Positions 10,095-20,898 of a stretch of 55,492 bases of DNA are shown here, one piece after another. The first letter of the stretch is position 1, and every line of letters starts with the position of its first letter. Position numbers and translations under genes: made by a program. Source of the stretch: Puniceicoccales bacterium (lineage in GTDB: Bacteria > Verrucomicrobiota > Verrucomicrobiia > Opitutales > JAIRLM01); the NCBI GenBank assembly GCA_031290195.1, contig JAITOA010000006.1, positions 1 to 55,492 of the forward strand, in the 5' to 3' direction. The notes beneath the pieces were generated by a model. That model had not been told where the DNA came from and did not search any database. It saw nothing but the letters and a program-made list of their open reading frames with translations.

Positions 10095-13000
10095 ATGAAA
10101 GAGCAGGAAGCCAAGGAAATTCTCGGATTTGACCAGGAACGCACCTTCGACAGCGTAAGTTTGTCCATTGCGTCCCCGGACACCATCCGGTCCTGGTCCC
10201 GCGGGGAAATTAAAAACCCGGAGACCATCAACTATCGCACCTTCCGCCCGGAATTCGGTGGACTTTTTTGCCAGCGCATCTTCGGCCCCGTACGCGACTA
10301 CGAGTGTGCCTGCGGAAAGTATAAACGTCTGAAGTATAAGGATGTACTCTGCGAACGCTGCGGCGTCGAAGTCATCCAGTCCCGCGTGCGCAGGGAGCGC
10401 ATGGGGCACATCGAATTGGCCGTGCCGGTGGCCCACATTTGGTTCTTCAAAAATCTCCCCAGCCGTCTCGCCCTCTTCCTTGACATGAGCATCAAGGACC
10501 TGGAGCGGGTCATCTACTACGAAGGCTATGTGGTCATTGATCCAGGCTCCACCTCCTTGGATCAGAAACAATTACTGTCCGAGGCGGAGTATGCAAAGGC
10601 ACAGGAGGAGTTCGGTGAAGATGCCTTCGTTGCAAAGATGGGGGCTGGAGCTCTGAAAGAAATTCTAGGTGCAGCAAATCTTCCGGAGATGGTTAATGGG
10701 CTGGAAAACGCCATGCAAACTACTCGCTCCAAGCAAGTTAAAAAGAAGCTAGCCCGGAGACTAAAGCTAATTACGGCGTTTCTGCGCAGTGGAACTTCGT
10801 CGGAGTGGATGATTCTGGAAACGCTGGCCGTCATTCCTCCGGATCTGCGCCCTCTGGTTCCCCTGGATGGCGGACGCTTTGCAACCAGCGACCTGAACGA
10901 TCTCTATCGACGGGTCATCAATCGCAATAATCGTCTAAAAAGCCTCATGCAGCTCAAGACGCCGGATGTCATCATCCACAATGAGATGCGCATGTTGCAG
11001 GAGGCAGTGGATGCACTTTTTGACAATAGCCGTCTCTCCAGACCCGTCCAGGGAACGGGCAATAGACCGCTTAAGTCTCTCAGTGACATGCTAAAGGGGA
11101 AGCAGGGACGCTTCCGCCAAAACCTACTGGGCAAACGCGTCGACTACAGTGGCCGCTCCGTGATCGTCATCGGTCCCGACCTGAAACTGCACCAGTGCGG
11201 CCTTCCGAAAAAAATTGCTCTCGTTCTCTTTGAACCTTTTATCATTCGCCGACTGAAAGAATTGGGCTTCGTGCACACCGTCTGGAGCGCGCGGAAGCTC
11301 ATCGAAAAGCAGGCTCCGGAAATCTGGGACATCCTGGAGGAGGTCATGCGGGGACATCCGGTTCTCCTCAATCGCGCACCCACCCTACACCGACTCTCAA
11401 TCCAGGCATTTGAGCCCGTGCTCGTTGAAGGGGAGGCCATCCGCCTGCATCCCCTGGTGTGTACGGCATTCAATGCGGACTTCGACGGCGATCAAATGGC
11501 GGTGCACGTGCCGCTGTCCATTGAAGCGGTCATGGAGTGTAAGCTCCTGATGATGTCGACATTAAACATTTTTTCGCCATCCAGCGGCAAACCGATCATG
11601 ACGCCGACACAGGACATCGTGTTGGGTGGATATTATCTTACGGTGGAACCGCATGTGATCCCGTTGGAGGGAGAGCGCATTCCGCTTATGGTGGACAAGG
11701 AGGAAGTGCTGCTGGCCTACGGCGAAAAACGACTGAGGAAACACAGCTGGATCGATCTCAAAAATCCAGACTACCAGCGGGAAACGCGCTACGGAGATCC
11801 AGACAAACGCATCATTCGGACGACGGTTGGGCGCGTAATCTTCAATTCCATTTTCCCGGAGAGGATGGGGTTTGTCAATTTTCCAGTGGCCAAGGCAAAG
11901 CTGAGCGAGCTCATCATGGCCGCCTACAAAACCGTCGACCGACCGGCACTCGTCGGATTGCTGGATAAGTTGAAGGAGCTGGGCTTCAAGATGGCCATGG
12001 AGGCCGGAGCTTCCATTAGCGTTGCCGATATGATCGTTCCAACGAACAAGGAAAAATTGGTGGAGTCCGCGCGCAAAAAAGTCGCAGACGTCAACCGCCA
12101 GTACGCCAAGGGAATCATCACCGAAGGCGAACGCTATAACAAGATTGTCGACATTTGGACCGGTGCCACCGACGAGCTTGCAAACGAAGTTTTTTCCCTC
12201 CTCCAGGAAAATGGTGGCGGCGATGAAATTAATTCCATCTTTCTCATGATGGACTCCGGAGCCAGGGGAAATCGCCAGCAGGTGCGACAGCTTTGCGGCA
12301 TGCGGGGACTGATGGCGCGCCCATCCGGGGAGATCATCGAGCGGCCAGTTCTAACGTCGTTCCGGGAAGGTCTATCGGTTTTGGATTATTTTACATCGAC
12401 GCACGGTGCGCGCAAAGGATTGGCGGACATGGCCCTGAAAACAGCCGACGCCGGATATATGACGAGAAAGCTCTGCGACGTTGCCATGGATTGCGTCATT
12501 GCCTCCCTGGACGATGGAAATCGAAACGGCGTTTGGAAGCAGGCACTCACGGAGGGCGACCAGGAAATTATGTCCCTGGAGGAGCGCATTACGGGCCGGT
12601 GCAGCAGCGACGACATCCGGAACCCCAACGACCTTGGGGAAGTTCTCGTCGGCAGTGGACAACTAATTACGGTGGACGTGGCCAGGCGCATCCAGGAACT
12701 CGGCATTGACCGCGTAAAAATTCTTTCGCCGCTCACCCACATGAGTCGCTATGGAATTTCTGCAAATGCCTACGGGATCGATCTTTCAACAAATCGCATG
12801 GCGGAACCGGGAATGGCTGTCGGCATCATCGCCGCCCAGTCCATCGGAGAGCCGGGGACGCAACTAACGATGAAAAATTTCCACGTTGGGGGCGTAGCCA
12901 ACCAAATGTTGAAACAACCCCAATACCACGCACGGGCATCGGGAAGAATTCGGTGGAATGGACTGCGATACGTACAAACGACGGAAGGGGCCATCATCGT

Positions 13001-14270
13001 TCTAAGTAAGACCGGATCCATCACCTTCCTCGACGACCAGGGCAAGGAAATGGAGTCCTTTAAAATCGTTCCCGGAACGGTGCTCTTTGCCAAAGACGGC
13101 GAACGTGTGTCAAAGGATCAGATTCTCGCCGCCTGGGACCCCCACCACATCCCTGTTCTGTCCGAAAAAGCGGGACGCGCGCGTTTCCGCGACATGATTC
13201 CAGGGGTGACGATTAAGCGAGATAACGAGGGGGGGAGCGGTACGACCGTTGTCATTGAACACAAGGATGACCTCAATCCAACCATTGAAATTTGCGCCGA
13301 TGAAAATGGGACCGGAGACGTTGTCCTGGCGGCATATGCCATTCCCGTTGGAGCACAAATTGCCGTCGACGAAGGAGATATTCTGGAAGCGGGAGCCCTA
13401 ATTGCAAAAACAGCCCGTTCCGCCGCCAAAACTCAAGATATCACCGGAGGACTTCCCCGCGTCGCCGAGCTCTTCGAAGTTCGTCGGCCGAAGGAAGTTG
13501 GCGAAATGGCAAAGATTGATGGCACCGTTTCCTTTGGAAACACCCTGCGCAATAAGCGCCGAATTATCGTCACCGATCCGGAAAGCGGCCGTCGGGAAGA
13601 ACATTTCGTCCCAACTTCGAAGCAAATTCTTGCGCAGGAGGGAGATTTCGTTACCAAGGGCCAGTTGCTTTCCGAGGGGTCCGTAGACCCCCACGAAATG
13701 CTCGACATACTAGGCGTTCATGCAGTGTTCGAATATTTACTCTGCGAGGTTCAAAAAGTCTATCGCACCCAGGGAGTTGCAATTAACGACAAACACATCG
13801 AAATTATTCTTTCCCGCATGCTGCGTCGAGTCCGCATTGTCGCTCCGGGAGACTCGGAATTCCTGTGGGGAGATCAGGTAGATTCCTTTGATTTGCAGGA
13901 AATTAACCAGAGAATTACGGAGGCCGGAGGGCAGCCCGCCGAAGCGGAACCAATTCTCCTTGGGATCACGAAAGCTTCCCTGGAAACTGGCAGCTTCATT
14001 TCCGCGGCCTCATTCCAGGAAACGTCTCGGGTTCTCACGGACGCAGCAACTCTGGGGCGGGTGGATCCCCTGCGCGGTTTCAAGGAAAATGTCATTATGG
14101 GGCATCCCATTCCCGCCGGAACGGGATTGCCGAGGTATCGCAAACTCAAGCCCATATGCGCCGTTTCCGATGAAGAATATCCTTCAATGCATATTCAAAC
14201 AGGTTACGGAGAAAGAGATCTCATCGTCGAAGAATGCGAGGAGAAGGGAAACTTCATTGAAGAGGTTTAG
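10095..14270 (+). CDS. rpoC: DNA-directed RNA polymerase subunit beta'
   Basis: 1391 residues. The N-terminal zinc-binding region (CACGKYKRLKYKDVLCERCG), the catalytic NADFDGDQMAVH motif, the bridge-helix and trigger-loop region and the GEPGTQLTMKNFH motif are all present. The start at 10095 (MKEQEAKEILGF) is preferred to an ATG at 10065 inside rpoB because GAGGG precedes it by about 9 bases. Confidence 0.97.
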   Translation: MKEQEAKEILGFDQERTFDSVSLSIASPDTIRSWSRGEIKNPETINYRTFRPEFGGLFCQRIFGPVRDYECACGKYKRLKYKDVLCERCGVEVIQSRVRRERMGHIELAVPVAHIWFFKNLPSRLALFLDMSIKDLERVIYYEGYVVIDPGSTSLDQKQLLSEAEYAKAQEEFGEDAFVAKMGAGALKEILGAANLPEMVNGLENAMQTTRSKQVKKKLARRLKLITAFLRSGTSSEWMILETLAVIPPDLRPLVPLDGGRFATSDLNDLYRRVINRNNRLKSLMQLKTPDVIIHNEMRMLQEAVDALFDNSRLSRPVQGTGNRPLKSLSDMLKGKQGRFRQNLLGKRVDYSGRSVIVIGPDLKLHQCGLPKKIALVLFEPFIIRRLKELGFVHTVWSARKLIEKQAPEIWDILEEVMRGHPVLLNRAPTLHRLSIQAFEPVLVEGEAIRLHPLVCTAFNADFDGDQMAVHVPLSIEAVMECKLLMMSTLNIFSPSSGKPIMTPTQDIVLGGYYLTVEPHVIPLEGERIPLMVDKEEVLLAYGEKRLRKHSWIDLKNPDYQRETRYGDPDKRIIRTTVGRVIFNSIFPERMGFVNFPVAKAKLSELIMAAYKTVDRPALVGLLDKLKELGFKMAMEAGASISVADMIVPTNKEKLVESARKKVADVNRQYAKGIITEGERYNKIVDIWTGATDELANEVFSLLQENGGGDEINSIFLMMDSGARGNRQQVRQLCGMRGLMARPSGEIIERPVLTSFREGLSVLDYFTSTHGARKGLADMALKTADAGYMTRKLCDVAMDCVIASLDDGNRNGVWKQALTEGDQEIMSLEERITGRCSSDDIRNPNDLGEVLVGSGQLITVDVARRIQELGIDRVKILSPLTHMSRYGISANAYGIDLSTNRMAEPGMAVGIIAAQSIGEPGTQLTMKNFHVGGVANQMLKQPQYHARASGRIRWNGLRYVQTTEGAIIVLSKTGSITFLDDQGKEMESFKIVPGTVLFAKDGERVSKDQILAAWDPHHIPVLSEKAGRARFRDMIPGVTIKRDNEGGSGTTVVIEHKDDLNPTIEICADENGTGDVVLAAYAIPVGAQIAVDEGDILEAGALIAKTARSAAKTQDITGGLPRVAELFEVRRPKEVGEMAKIDGTVSFGNTLRNKRRIIVTDPESGRREEHFVPTSKQILAQEGDFVTKGQLLSEGSVDPHEMLDILGVHAVFEYLLCEVQKVYRTQGVAINDKHIEIILSRMLRRVRIVAPGDSEFLWGDQVDSFDLQEINQRITEAGGQPAEAEPILLGITKASLETGSFISAASFQETSRVLTDAATLGRVDPLRGFKENVIMGHPIPAGTGLPRYRKLKPICAVSDEEYPSMHIQTGYGERDLIVEECEEKGNFIEEV

Positions 14271-14290
14271 AAATTTTTTGCAAAAAAGCA

Positions 14291-14319
14291 TTGCAATCCT
14301 TCGCTGGGCACATTTTAGA
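14291..14319 (+). promoter_or_regulatory. possible promoter upstream of rpsL
   Basis: TTGCAA (14291-14296), a 17-base spacer and TTTAGA (14314-14319) lie in the 106-base rpoC-rpsL gap, with A/T tracts upstream. Both hexamers are partial matches. A str-operon promoter in this gap would be usual, but read-through from rpoC is equally possible. Confidence 0.3.
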
Positions 14320-14376
14320 AGATGCGTTGGGATGAAACGGAGAGACTCGCGGAGTGTCCTGGGGAGATAGGTATCT

Positions 14377-14751
14377 ATGCCGACGATTAATCAGCTGGTA
14401 AGGAAGCCACGGAGCGTGACGCGCGTGAAGTCAAAGTCCCCGGCTCTGGGGAAAAGTCCTTTTCGGAGAGGTGTTTGCATACAAGTTACCACCCGCACTC
14501 CCAAAAAACCAAATTCAGCCATTCGGAAGGTGGCTAAGGTTCGACTAACGACCGGTGCCGAGGTGATTGCGTACATTCCAGACGAGGGGCACAGCCTCCA
14601 GGAGCATAGCATTGTCCTCGTCCGCGGAGGCCGCGTGCAAGATCTTCCCGGCGTTCGCTATCACATTGTCCGTGGAGCTCTCGATTGCAACGGCGTCGAA
14701 AAGAGACGACGCAGTCGCTCAAAGTATGGCGTTAAGCGGCCTAAAAAATAG
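14377..14751 (+). CDS. rpsL: 30S ribosomal protein S12 (Gln at the Lys87 position)
   Basis: 124 residues, decoding-centre protein. The first streptomycin loop (TPKKPNSA) is canonical. In the second loop the usual [12 protein letters not shown] reads [12 protein letters not shown], so codon 88 (CAA, 14638-14640) encodes Gln at the residue called Lys87 in E. coli. Start of the rpsL-rpsG-fusA str operon. Confidence 0.97.
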   Translation: MPTINQLVRKPRSVTRVKSKSPALGKSPFRRGVCIQVTTRTPKKPNSAIRKVAKVRLTTGAEVIAYIPDEGHSLQEHSIVLVRGGRVQDLPGVRYHIVRGALDCNGVEKRRRSRSKYGVKRPKK

Positions 14752-14763
14752 GGAATTTTAGCC

Positions 14764-15237
14764 ATGTCACGTCGTCACAGAACCTACGAACGGTCCGTCG
14801 ATCCGGATTCGAAATTTAAGAGCCCTCTCATCGGCCAGCTGATTAACATGGTGACGCGCTGTGGAAAAAAGGCCCTTGCGAGAACCATCGTCTATAAGGC
14901 AATCGAACGGGCCAGCGAAAAGCTGGGGAAGGGAGATCCCGTTGAAATGTTGCTGACTGCCCTGGAAAATGTTCAGCCCAAGTTGGAGGTGAAGAGCCGT
15001 CGTGTCGGTGGCGCAACTTACCAGGTTCCAATTGAAATTTCCTACGAACGGCAGCGGACCCTTGCTTTCCGTTGGTTGATCGATTTCGCAACCGGTCGCA
15101 AGGGAGTGGCAATGAATGAGTCACTTGCCCTGGAAATAATTGACGCCCACGGGAACACGGGGAATGCCGTTAAAAAGCGTGAGGAGGTCCATAAAATGGC
15201 CCAGGCAAATCGCGCATTTGCACACCTAAATTGGTAG
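14764..15237 (+). CDS. rpsG: 30S ribosomal protein S7
   Basis: 157 residues; nucleates assembly of the 16S 3' domain. Typical start [18 protein letters not shown] and conserved [13 protein letters not shown] and [18 protein letters not shown] motifs. It sits between rpsL and fusA as expected. Confidence 0.97.
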   Translation: MSRRHRTYERSVDPDSKFKSPLIGQLINMVTRCGKKALARTIVYKAIERASEKLGKGDPVEMLLTALENVQPKLEVKSRRVGGATYQVPIEISYERQRTLAFRWLIDFATGRKGVAMNESLALEIIDAHGNTGNAVKKREEVHKMAQANRAFAHLNW

Positions 15238-15251
15238 TTCGCAGGATTCCT

Positions 15252-17405
15252 ATGACGCAGAATCGGTCCAGTGGTAGAAATTCGCCGCAGCGTCCCTATG
15301 TCCTGGAGCACATGCGAAATATCGGCGTTGCGGCGCACATTGATGCGGGGAAAACGACGACAACGGAGCGTATCCTTTTCTATACGGGAGTTATCCACAA
15401 GGTCGGTGAGGTGCACGAAGGAACGGCGGTGACCGATTGGATGGAACAGGAGCGCGAGCGGGGAATTACCATCACATCGGCGGCCATTTCCTGCGGTTGG
15501 ACAACAAAACACGGATTATTTGCCGGAATTCCCCACCGCATTAACATAATTGATACGCCCGGTCACGTTGATTTCACCGCCGAAGTTGAGCGTTCGCTGC
15601 GAGTTTTGGACGGTGCCGTTGCCGTTTTTTGCGCCGTTGCCGGAGTGCAACCGCAGTCGGAAACTGTTTGGCGGCAGATGAATAAATATCACGTTCCCCG
15701 CATCGCATTCATCAATAAGATGGACCGCACGGGGGCAAATTTTCTGGGTGCCGTGGAGGACATTCGCACAAAGTTAGGCGGGAATGCCCATCCTCTTTTT
15801 TTGAACATTGGCACCGAAGAAAATTTCAGTGGGCTCGTCGACCTCGTGCGCATGCGTGCCTATATCTACGACGATGGAGACGGGGATGGCGTGCGCTTCA
15901 GCGACGTACAAATTCCCGGGGAAGAAATGGAAAGGGCGGAGAAGTTCCGCGTGAAACTGCTCGAAGCGCTGGTGGATTTCGATGACAACCTGGCGGAGAA
16001 ATATCTGCAGGGCAGTGAGGTCAGCGAAAGTGAAATGCGAATTGCCATTCGAAAGGCTACGGTTTCTCTGAATTTCATTGGCGTCATTCCCGGAAGCGCC
16101 TTTAAAAATCGGGGAATCCAGATGGTCGTCGACGCCGTCGTGGACTATCTGCCAAATCCATGTGATTTACCTCCCATGCCGGCGTTTAAGGATGATGGGT
16201 CCCAGATTGGTCTGGAGCCCGACGACGCGGCGAAGATGTCCACGTTGGCATTCAAAATTATGCATGATCCGTACGTGGGGAAATTGGTTTTTTGCCGCGT
16301 CTACACGGGTCAGCTAAAGAAGGGAGACGTGGTTTATAATCCGCGCACCAGAAAGACAGAACGCATTAGCCGTCTGGTTGTTATGAAGGCTGATGCCCGG
16401 GAAGACATCGACGTAGCCTATTCCGGGGATATCTGTGCCATCGTCGGTGTGAAGGGGGTTGTAACCGGAGACACCATCTGCGAACGGTCGCTGGATGCGC
16501 AGCTGGAACCCCCCACATTTCCGGAGCCGGTCATCAGCATGTCCATTGAACCCAATTCGAAGGCGGACCAGGAAAAACTTTCATTGGCACTGCAGCGTCT
16601 CGCCGAGGAAGATCCCACCTTTCGCATTACCTCGGATGCGGAAACCAAGCAGACCCTCATTTCCGGCATGGGCGAGCTGCACCTGGACATTATCCGCGAT
16701 CGGCTATTCCGGGAATTTAAGGTTGGAGCAACCGCAGGGAAACCGCGCATTGCATACCAGGAAACGATTACCATCCGCGCCGAAGGTGAGGGAAAATTCA
16801 TTCGCCAATCCGGGGGACGCGGACAGTACGGCCATGCGGTGGTTGTCATTGAGCCGGGCGAACGGGGAAGTGGAACGCAGGTCATCAATGAAATTGTTGG
16901 AGGAGTTATTCCAAGGGAATACATTAAGCCAGTTGAAGAGGGGATTCTGGAGGGTTCCCGGGGCGGGATTGTGGCCGGCTACCCGGTGGTAGATTTTATC
17001 GCACGCATCATTGACGGCAGTTTTCATGAGGTGGATTCATCGGAGCTCGCCTTTAAAATGGCGGGAATTTTCGGGTTTAAAGAAGCAATGAAGAAGGCAA
17101 AAGCGATCCTTCTTGAGCCCGTCATGAAGGTGGACGTGCAGACTCCGGAGGAGTACCAGGGGGACGTCGTCGGTGACCTAAATCGTCGGCGTGGGCAGGT
17201 TCAAAATATGGAAAATAAGCATGGACTCTGCGAAGTTACGGCGTTTGTTCCACTGGAGGCCATGTTTGGCTACGCAACGGATGTACGGTCTCTCTCAAAG
17301 GGTCGGGCATCCTATTCCATGGAACCCTCCCACTTTGCGCAGGTTCCGGCGGCCGTTCTGGCCCAGGTTGTGGAATCTTCCAGTAGGGCGGCGGCACGGA
17401 CATAA
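15252..17405 (+). CDS. fusA: elongation factor G
   Basis: 717 residues; GTPase that drives translocation. G1 [15 protein letters not shown], an intact RGITITSAA effector motif (unlike EF-Tu here), G3 DTPGHVDF and G4 NKMD are followed by domains II-V. The open frame begins with TTG at 15231 inside rpsG; the ATG at 15252 with AGGA upstream is the more likely start. Confidence 0.97.
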   Translation: MTQNRSSGRNSPQRPYVLEHMRNIGVAAHIDAGKTTTTERILFYTGVIHKVGEVHEGTAVTDWMEQERERGITITSAAISCGWTTKHGLFAGIPHRINIIDTPGHVDFTAEVERSLRVLDGAVAVFCAVAGVQPQSETVWRQMNKYHVPRIAFINKMDRTGANFLGAVEDIRTKLGGNAHPLFLNIGTEENFSGLVDLVRMRAYIYDDGDGDGVRFSDVQIPGEEMERAEKFRVKLLEALVDFDDNLAEKYLQGSEVSESEMRIAIRKATVSLNFIGVIPGSAFKNRGIQMVVDAVVDYLPNPCDLPPMPAFKDDGSQIGLEPDDAAKMSTLAFKIMHDPYVGKLVFCRVYTGQLKKGDVVYNPRTRKTERISRLVVMKADAREDIDVAYSGDICAIVGVKGVVTGDTICERSLDAQLEPPTFPEPVISMSIEPNSKADQEKLSLALQRLAEEDPTFRITSDAETKQTLISGMGELHLDIIRDRLFREFKVGATAGKPRIAYQETITIRAEGEGKFIRQSGGRGQYGHAVVVIEPGERGSGTQVINEIVGGVIPREYIKPVEEGILEGSRGGIVAGYPVVDFIARIIDGSFHEVDSSELAFKMAGIFGFKEAMKKAKAILLEPVMKVDVQTPEEYQGDVVGDLNRRRGQVQNMENKHGLCEVTAFVPLEAMFGYATDVRSLSKGRASYSMEPSHFAQVPAAVLAQVVESSSRAAART

Positions 17406-17425
17406 TTAGGAATGGCGGGGAAATT

Positions 17426-17749
17426 ATGACACAAAACAGTAAAAAACAGCAAAAAATTCGCATCCGACTCCGTGGTTTCGACAACCGCCTCGTCGACCAG
17501 GCGGCCGTCGACATTGTTGAGACCGTGAAGCGGTCGGGGACAAGGGCCGTTGGTCCCGTTCCCATGCCGACGACCATCGAACGATTTTCCGTAAATCGGT
17601 CTCCCCACGCCGATAAAAAATCGGCCGAACAATTTGAGCTCAGAACTCACAAAAGAATGATTGACATCCTCGATCCGAATGTGGACACAATGGACGCGTT
17701 GAAAAAGGTGAATTTACCTTCGGGAGTGGAGATTTCGGTTTCCGTATGA
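17426..17749 (+). CDS. rpsJ: 30S ribosomal protein S10
   Basis: 107 residues; also acts as NusE in antitermination. Conserved IRIRLRGFDNRLVDQA start, GPVPMPTTIERFSVNRSPH loop and KRMIDILDPN motif. Opens the S10 operon 20 bases after fusA. Confidence 0.96.
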   Translation: MTQNSKKQQKIRIRLRGFDNRLVDQAAVDIVETVKRSGTRAVGPVPMPTTIERFSVNRSPHADKKSAEQFELRTHKRMIDILDPNVDTMDALKKVNLPSGVEISVSV

Positions 17750-17792
17750 GAATTTGAATTTAAATGCGGAGCACGCCGCTCTGCCTCTGGCA

Positions 17793-18437
17793 ATGGAAAC
17801 GAAGAAGAGAGTCATTTTGGTGGTTGGCCGTAAGGTCGGTATGGCGCAAATTCATGATGCTGCCGGAAACTACGTGGCTACAACTGCCATAGAGATTGCC
17901 CCATGTCCGGTCGTACTCGTGAGAACACCGGGAAAGGATGGCTACGCTGCGATTCAGATTGCCGCAGAAAAAACGAAGACACACCGCCTCTCCAAGGCCG
18001 AGGCCGGTCATCTGACAAAGCAGGGCTGCGGGCCACATCGGCACCTGCGTGAATTGCGCATAGCCGATTCGAATGACTACGTCTCGGGCGAAATTTTGAA
18101 TGTTTCTTCCTTTAAAGTCGGCGACTTGGTTGACGTCTCGGGCACAACAAAAGGGCGTGGATTCCAAGGGGTTGTGAAGAGGTACGGTTTTGAGGGTGGG
18201 CCAAAAAGTCATGGGTCCATGTTCCATCGCCGCGGCGGATCCTACGGACAGCGGGAGGAACCGGGTCGCGTTTATCCGGGGCGGAAAATGCCCGGTCACA
18301 TGGGCGTTAGGAAACGAACAACGCAAAATTTAGAGGTGCTCCACGTTCGTCCGGAAAGTAATTTGCTTTTCGTGAGAGGCAGCATTGCGGGACACAACGA
18401 TGGGCTTATTGCGGTTCGCACGGCAAAGAAGGGATAA
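17793..18437 (+). CDS. rplC: 50S ribosomal protein L3
   Basis: About 214 residues. Core motifs are GRKVGMAQI at the N terminus, GTTKGRGFQGVVKR and the PGRKMPGHMGVRKRTTQNL C-terminal region. The open frame could start at TTG 17754; the ATG at 17793 fits the family better, but neither has a good ribosome binding site (a GGAG lies about 20 bases upstream), so the start is uncertain. Confidence 0.94.
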   Translation: METKKRVILVVGRKVGMAQIHDAAGNYVATTAIEIAPCPVVLVRTPGKDGYAAIQIAAEKTKTHRLSKAEAGHLTKQGCGPHRHLRELRIADSNDYVSGEILNVSSFKVGDLVDVSGTTKGRGFQGVVKRYGFEGGPKSHGSMFHRRGGSYGQREEPGRVYPGRKMPGHMGVRKRTTQNLEVLHVRPESNLLFVRGSIAGHNDGLIAVRTAKKG

Positions 18438-18441
18438 TCCT

Positions 18442-19059
18442 ATGGAAGTGCATGTGTTCAAAGAAGACGGTTCTTCGGGAAGTCCGTGGCAGCTTGACCT
18501 CCCAGATTGCAATAGCCCGGCGACGCTGCGCAATGCGCTGGTCGCGTACCAGAATAATTTTCGTCAGGGAGATGCCCAGGCAAAGACGCGGGCTGAAGTA
18601 AGTGGTTCCGGGAAAAAGCCCTACCGGCAAAAGGGAACGGGAATGGCCCGCCATGGCGAAAAGCGGAGTCCCATTTGGAGCGGGGGTGGTGTGACATTTG
18701 GGCCGCGCAGGCGTGACTATACGGTGAAAATTAATAAAAAACAAAGACGCCTAGCTCTGAGTAATGGTCTTTCCTTGCGCGCAAAGGATGGTTCACTCTT
18801 TTTGATAGAAAATTTACGCCTTGACACTCCAAAAACGAAGAACTTTTTAGCTCTTCTGAGAAAAATGGAAATCGATGGAGGGTCCGTTTTGATGGTCGAT
18901 GACGCGTTTGAGGATAACGTTATTTTGGCCGCACGTAACATTCCAACCGTGTTCATGGTGGAAGCGCGAACCTTGTCTGCCCTGGACGCCTTTCAGTGTG
19001 ACCGCATTATTTTGTCGAAGCGGGCAATGGACGTTGTTCTGTCGCGAATAGCTGCCTAG
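18442..19059 (+). CDS. rplD: 50S ribosomal protein L4
   Basis: 205 residues. The extended loop of L4 is visible as the GSGKKPYRQKGTGMARHGEK and GGVTFGPRRRDY segments that line the exit tunnel. The ATG at 18442, preceded by GGGAT, was chosen; the frame is open further upstream inside rplC. In other bacteria L4 represses its own operon; no leader was identified here. Confidence 0.95.
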   Translation: MEVHVFKEDGSSGSPWQLDLPDCNSPATLRNALVAYQNNFRQGDAQAKTRAEVSGSGKKPYRQKGTGMARHGEKRSPIWSGGGVTFGPRRRDYTVKINKKQRRLALSNGLSLRAKDGSLFLIENLRLDTPKTKNFLALLRKMEIDGGSVLMVDDAFEDNVILAARNIPTVFMVEARTLSALDAFQCDRIILSKRAMDVVLSRIAA

Positions 19060-19077
19060 CCCTGGAGAAATTTCATC

Positions 19078-19374
19078 ATGGAGAAAAATGGTTCGATTTT
19101 AAAGCAGTACCGGCTAACTGAAAAGAGTAGCACCCTGTCGACGGAGATGAACCAGTACATCTTTGAGGTGGCCACGGATGCAACGAAGGCGCAGATCTCC
19201 CGGTCCATCTTCGGTGAATTTGGCGTAAAACCGTTGCGCGTGAACGTCCTCCGCCAGCAGGGAAAGCTGAAGAGATCTCGAATTTCCAAAAAGGAAACGA
19301 CTTTGGTGCGTAAGCCAGAGATGAAGAAAGCCTTTGTATCCCTGCGCAAAGGGGACAAAATTGAAATTCTGTAA
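19078..19374 (+). CDS. rplW: 50S ribosomal protein L23
   Basis: 98 residues; docks trigger factor and SRP at the tunnel exit. Recognised by the TEKSSTLSTEMNQYIFEVA start, the IFGEFGVKPLRVNVLRQQGK segment and its place between L4 and L2. Confidence 0.93.
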   Translation: MEKNGSILKQYRLTEKSSTLSTEMNQYIFEVATDATKAQISRSIFGEFGVKPLRVNVLRQQGKLKRSRISKKETTLVRKPEMKKAFVSLRKGDKIEIL

Positions 19375-19392
19375 CGTCGGTGGAGCGAGGTC

Positions 19393-20250
19393 ATGCCTAT
19401 CATTCGAACAAATCCAGTGACCCCCGGACAGCGGTTTAGGGCTGCGAACCGCCCTGCGGTTACCGATGCCAGAGCGGAACGGTCTCTTGTTGCGGGGAAG
19501 AGTCGCGGGAGTAGTGGACGTAATTGCCACGGCCGTATCACGATGCGCAGAAGAGGCGGAGGCCACAAGCGTCTTGTTCGGATTCTTGATTTTAAGAGGG
19601 ACAAGTTTGACATTCCGGCGCGCGTACAAACCATTGAGTATGACCCTGGCCGTTCCGCCAGCATTGCGCTGCTGGCCTACGCCGACGGGGAAAAAAGATA
19701 CATTCTAGCTCCCCAGGGACTTTCGGTTGGGGGTATCGTGCAGAGTTTGCGCGGCGACCGGCGACCCGATGATTTTTCCGTCGGCATGGCTCTTCCGCTG
19801 GCACTGGCCCCGACTGCCATGCCAATTCACTGCGTGGAAATGTTGCCGGGTAGGGGCGCGCAGATTGCACGGGGTGCGGGAATTTCGGCGCAGCTGCTGG
19901 CAGTGGAGTCCGGGAAGGCAACATTAAAACTGCCAAGTGGGGAAATTCGCTGCGTGGATGCCCGCTGCCGAGCAACGCTCGGTTCCATTGGAAATGGGGA
20001 GCACAATCGCCGTTCCCTGGGAAAGGCGGGTCGTAGTCGCTGGCTGGGAATACGTCCGCGCGTGCGTGGCGTGGCAATGAATCCCGTGGACCACCCGATG
20101 GGCGGCGGAGAGGGACGGACTTCCGGGGGAGGGCATCCGGTATCTCCTTGGGGACAACTGGCTAAGGGGCTTCCAACTCGGAGACGTTCAAAGAACAAAA
20201 ATACGGCGATTTTGGTGCGCCGCAACGGAAGAAAAGTTAAAAGGAGCTAG
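19393..20250 (+). CDS. rplB: 50S ribosomal protein L2
   Basis: 285 residues; peptidyl-transferase-centre protein. SRGSSGRNCHGRITMRRRGG near the N terminus and the C-terminal MNPVDHPMGGGEGRTSGG, which includes the His critical for activity, identify it. Complete and of normal length. Confidence 0.97.
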   Translation: MPIIRTNPVTPGQRFRAANRPAVTDARAERSLVAGKSRGSSGRNCHGRITMRRRGGGHKRLVRILDFKRDKFDIPARVQTIEYDPGRSASIALLAYADGEKRYILAPQGLSVGGIVQSLRGDRRPDDFSVGMALPLALAPTAMPIHCVEMLPGRGAQIARGAGISAQLLAVESGKATLKLPSGEIRCVDARCRATLGSIGNGEHNRRSLGKAGRSRWLGIRPRVRGVAMNPVDHPMGGGEGRTSGGGHPVSPWGQLAKGLPTRRRSKNKNTAILVRRNGRKVKRS

Positions 20251-20256
20251 TTTGCG

Positions 20257-20526
20257 ATGGGTCGTTCTATTAAAAAAGGATTTTTTACGGAGCCGTCGCT
20301 GATGGACAAAATTGACGAAGCGGTGAAATCCGCATCGCGGAAGCCGATTCGTACATGGTCAAGACGTTCAATGATTACTCCGGATTTCGTTGGGCTAAAT
20401 TTTGAGGTTCACAATGGAAAAGCATTCCTGGATGTCCATGTCACGGAAAATATGGTGGGACATCGACTCGGTGAGTTTGCGCCGACTCGGACGTTCAAGG
20501 GACATAATCCACATACGCAAAAATAG
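20257..20526 (+). CDS. rpsS: 30S ribosomal protein S19
   Basis: 89 residues. Motifs [22 protein letters not shown], in segments, and [13 protein letters not shown] are typical. Six bases after rplB and immediately before rplV. Confidence 0.96.
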   Translation: MGRSIKKGFFTEPSLMDKIDEAVKSASRKPIRTWSRRSMITPDFVGLNFEVHNGKAFLDVHVTENMVGHRLGEFAPTRTFKGHNPHTQK

Positions 20527-20541
20527 TCGATGGTGGCCGCT

Positions 20542-20898
20542 ATGAAATATGAAGCAATTGCCCGTTCCGTCCATATGTCTCCGCTGAAGTTGCGGCAGGT
20601 TGCGCGGTCCCTAAAAGGAATGGCGGCCGCCGATGGCTGCGCGTTCTTGCAGCTAGTTCCACGGAAATCGGCGCGACTCATTCGGAAAACCGTTGGAAGT
20701 GCCATCGCGGCCGCCGAGAACAATTTCAGCGTTCCAGTTGAGCATCTCGCCATTGAAAATGTTATCATTGAAGAGGGAGGAAGTCTTCGCCGCCATGTTC
20801 CGGCTGCGCGCGGATCCGCACATCCCATTCGGAAGCGGATGAGTCATATTAGGGTCATTCTTATTGAAAAACAGGGGCGTTATGGGTCAGAAAGTTAA
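20542..20898 (+). CDS. rplV: 50S ribosomal protein L22
   Basis: 118 residues from the ATG at 20542 (MKYEAIARSVHMSPLKLRQV); the frame opens at 20530. The C-terminal PAARGSAHPIRKRMSHIRV forms the tunnel-constriction hairpin. The 3' end overlaps rpsC by 17 bases. Confidence 0.95.
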   Translation: MKYEAIARSVHMSPLKLRQVARSLKGMAAADGCAFLQLVPRKSARLIRKTVGSAIAAAENNFSVPVEHLAIENVIIEEGGSLRRHVPAARGSAHPIRKRMSHIRVILIEKQGRYGSES

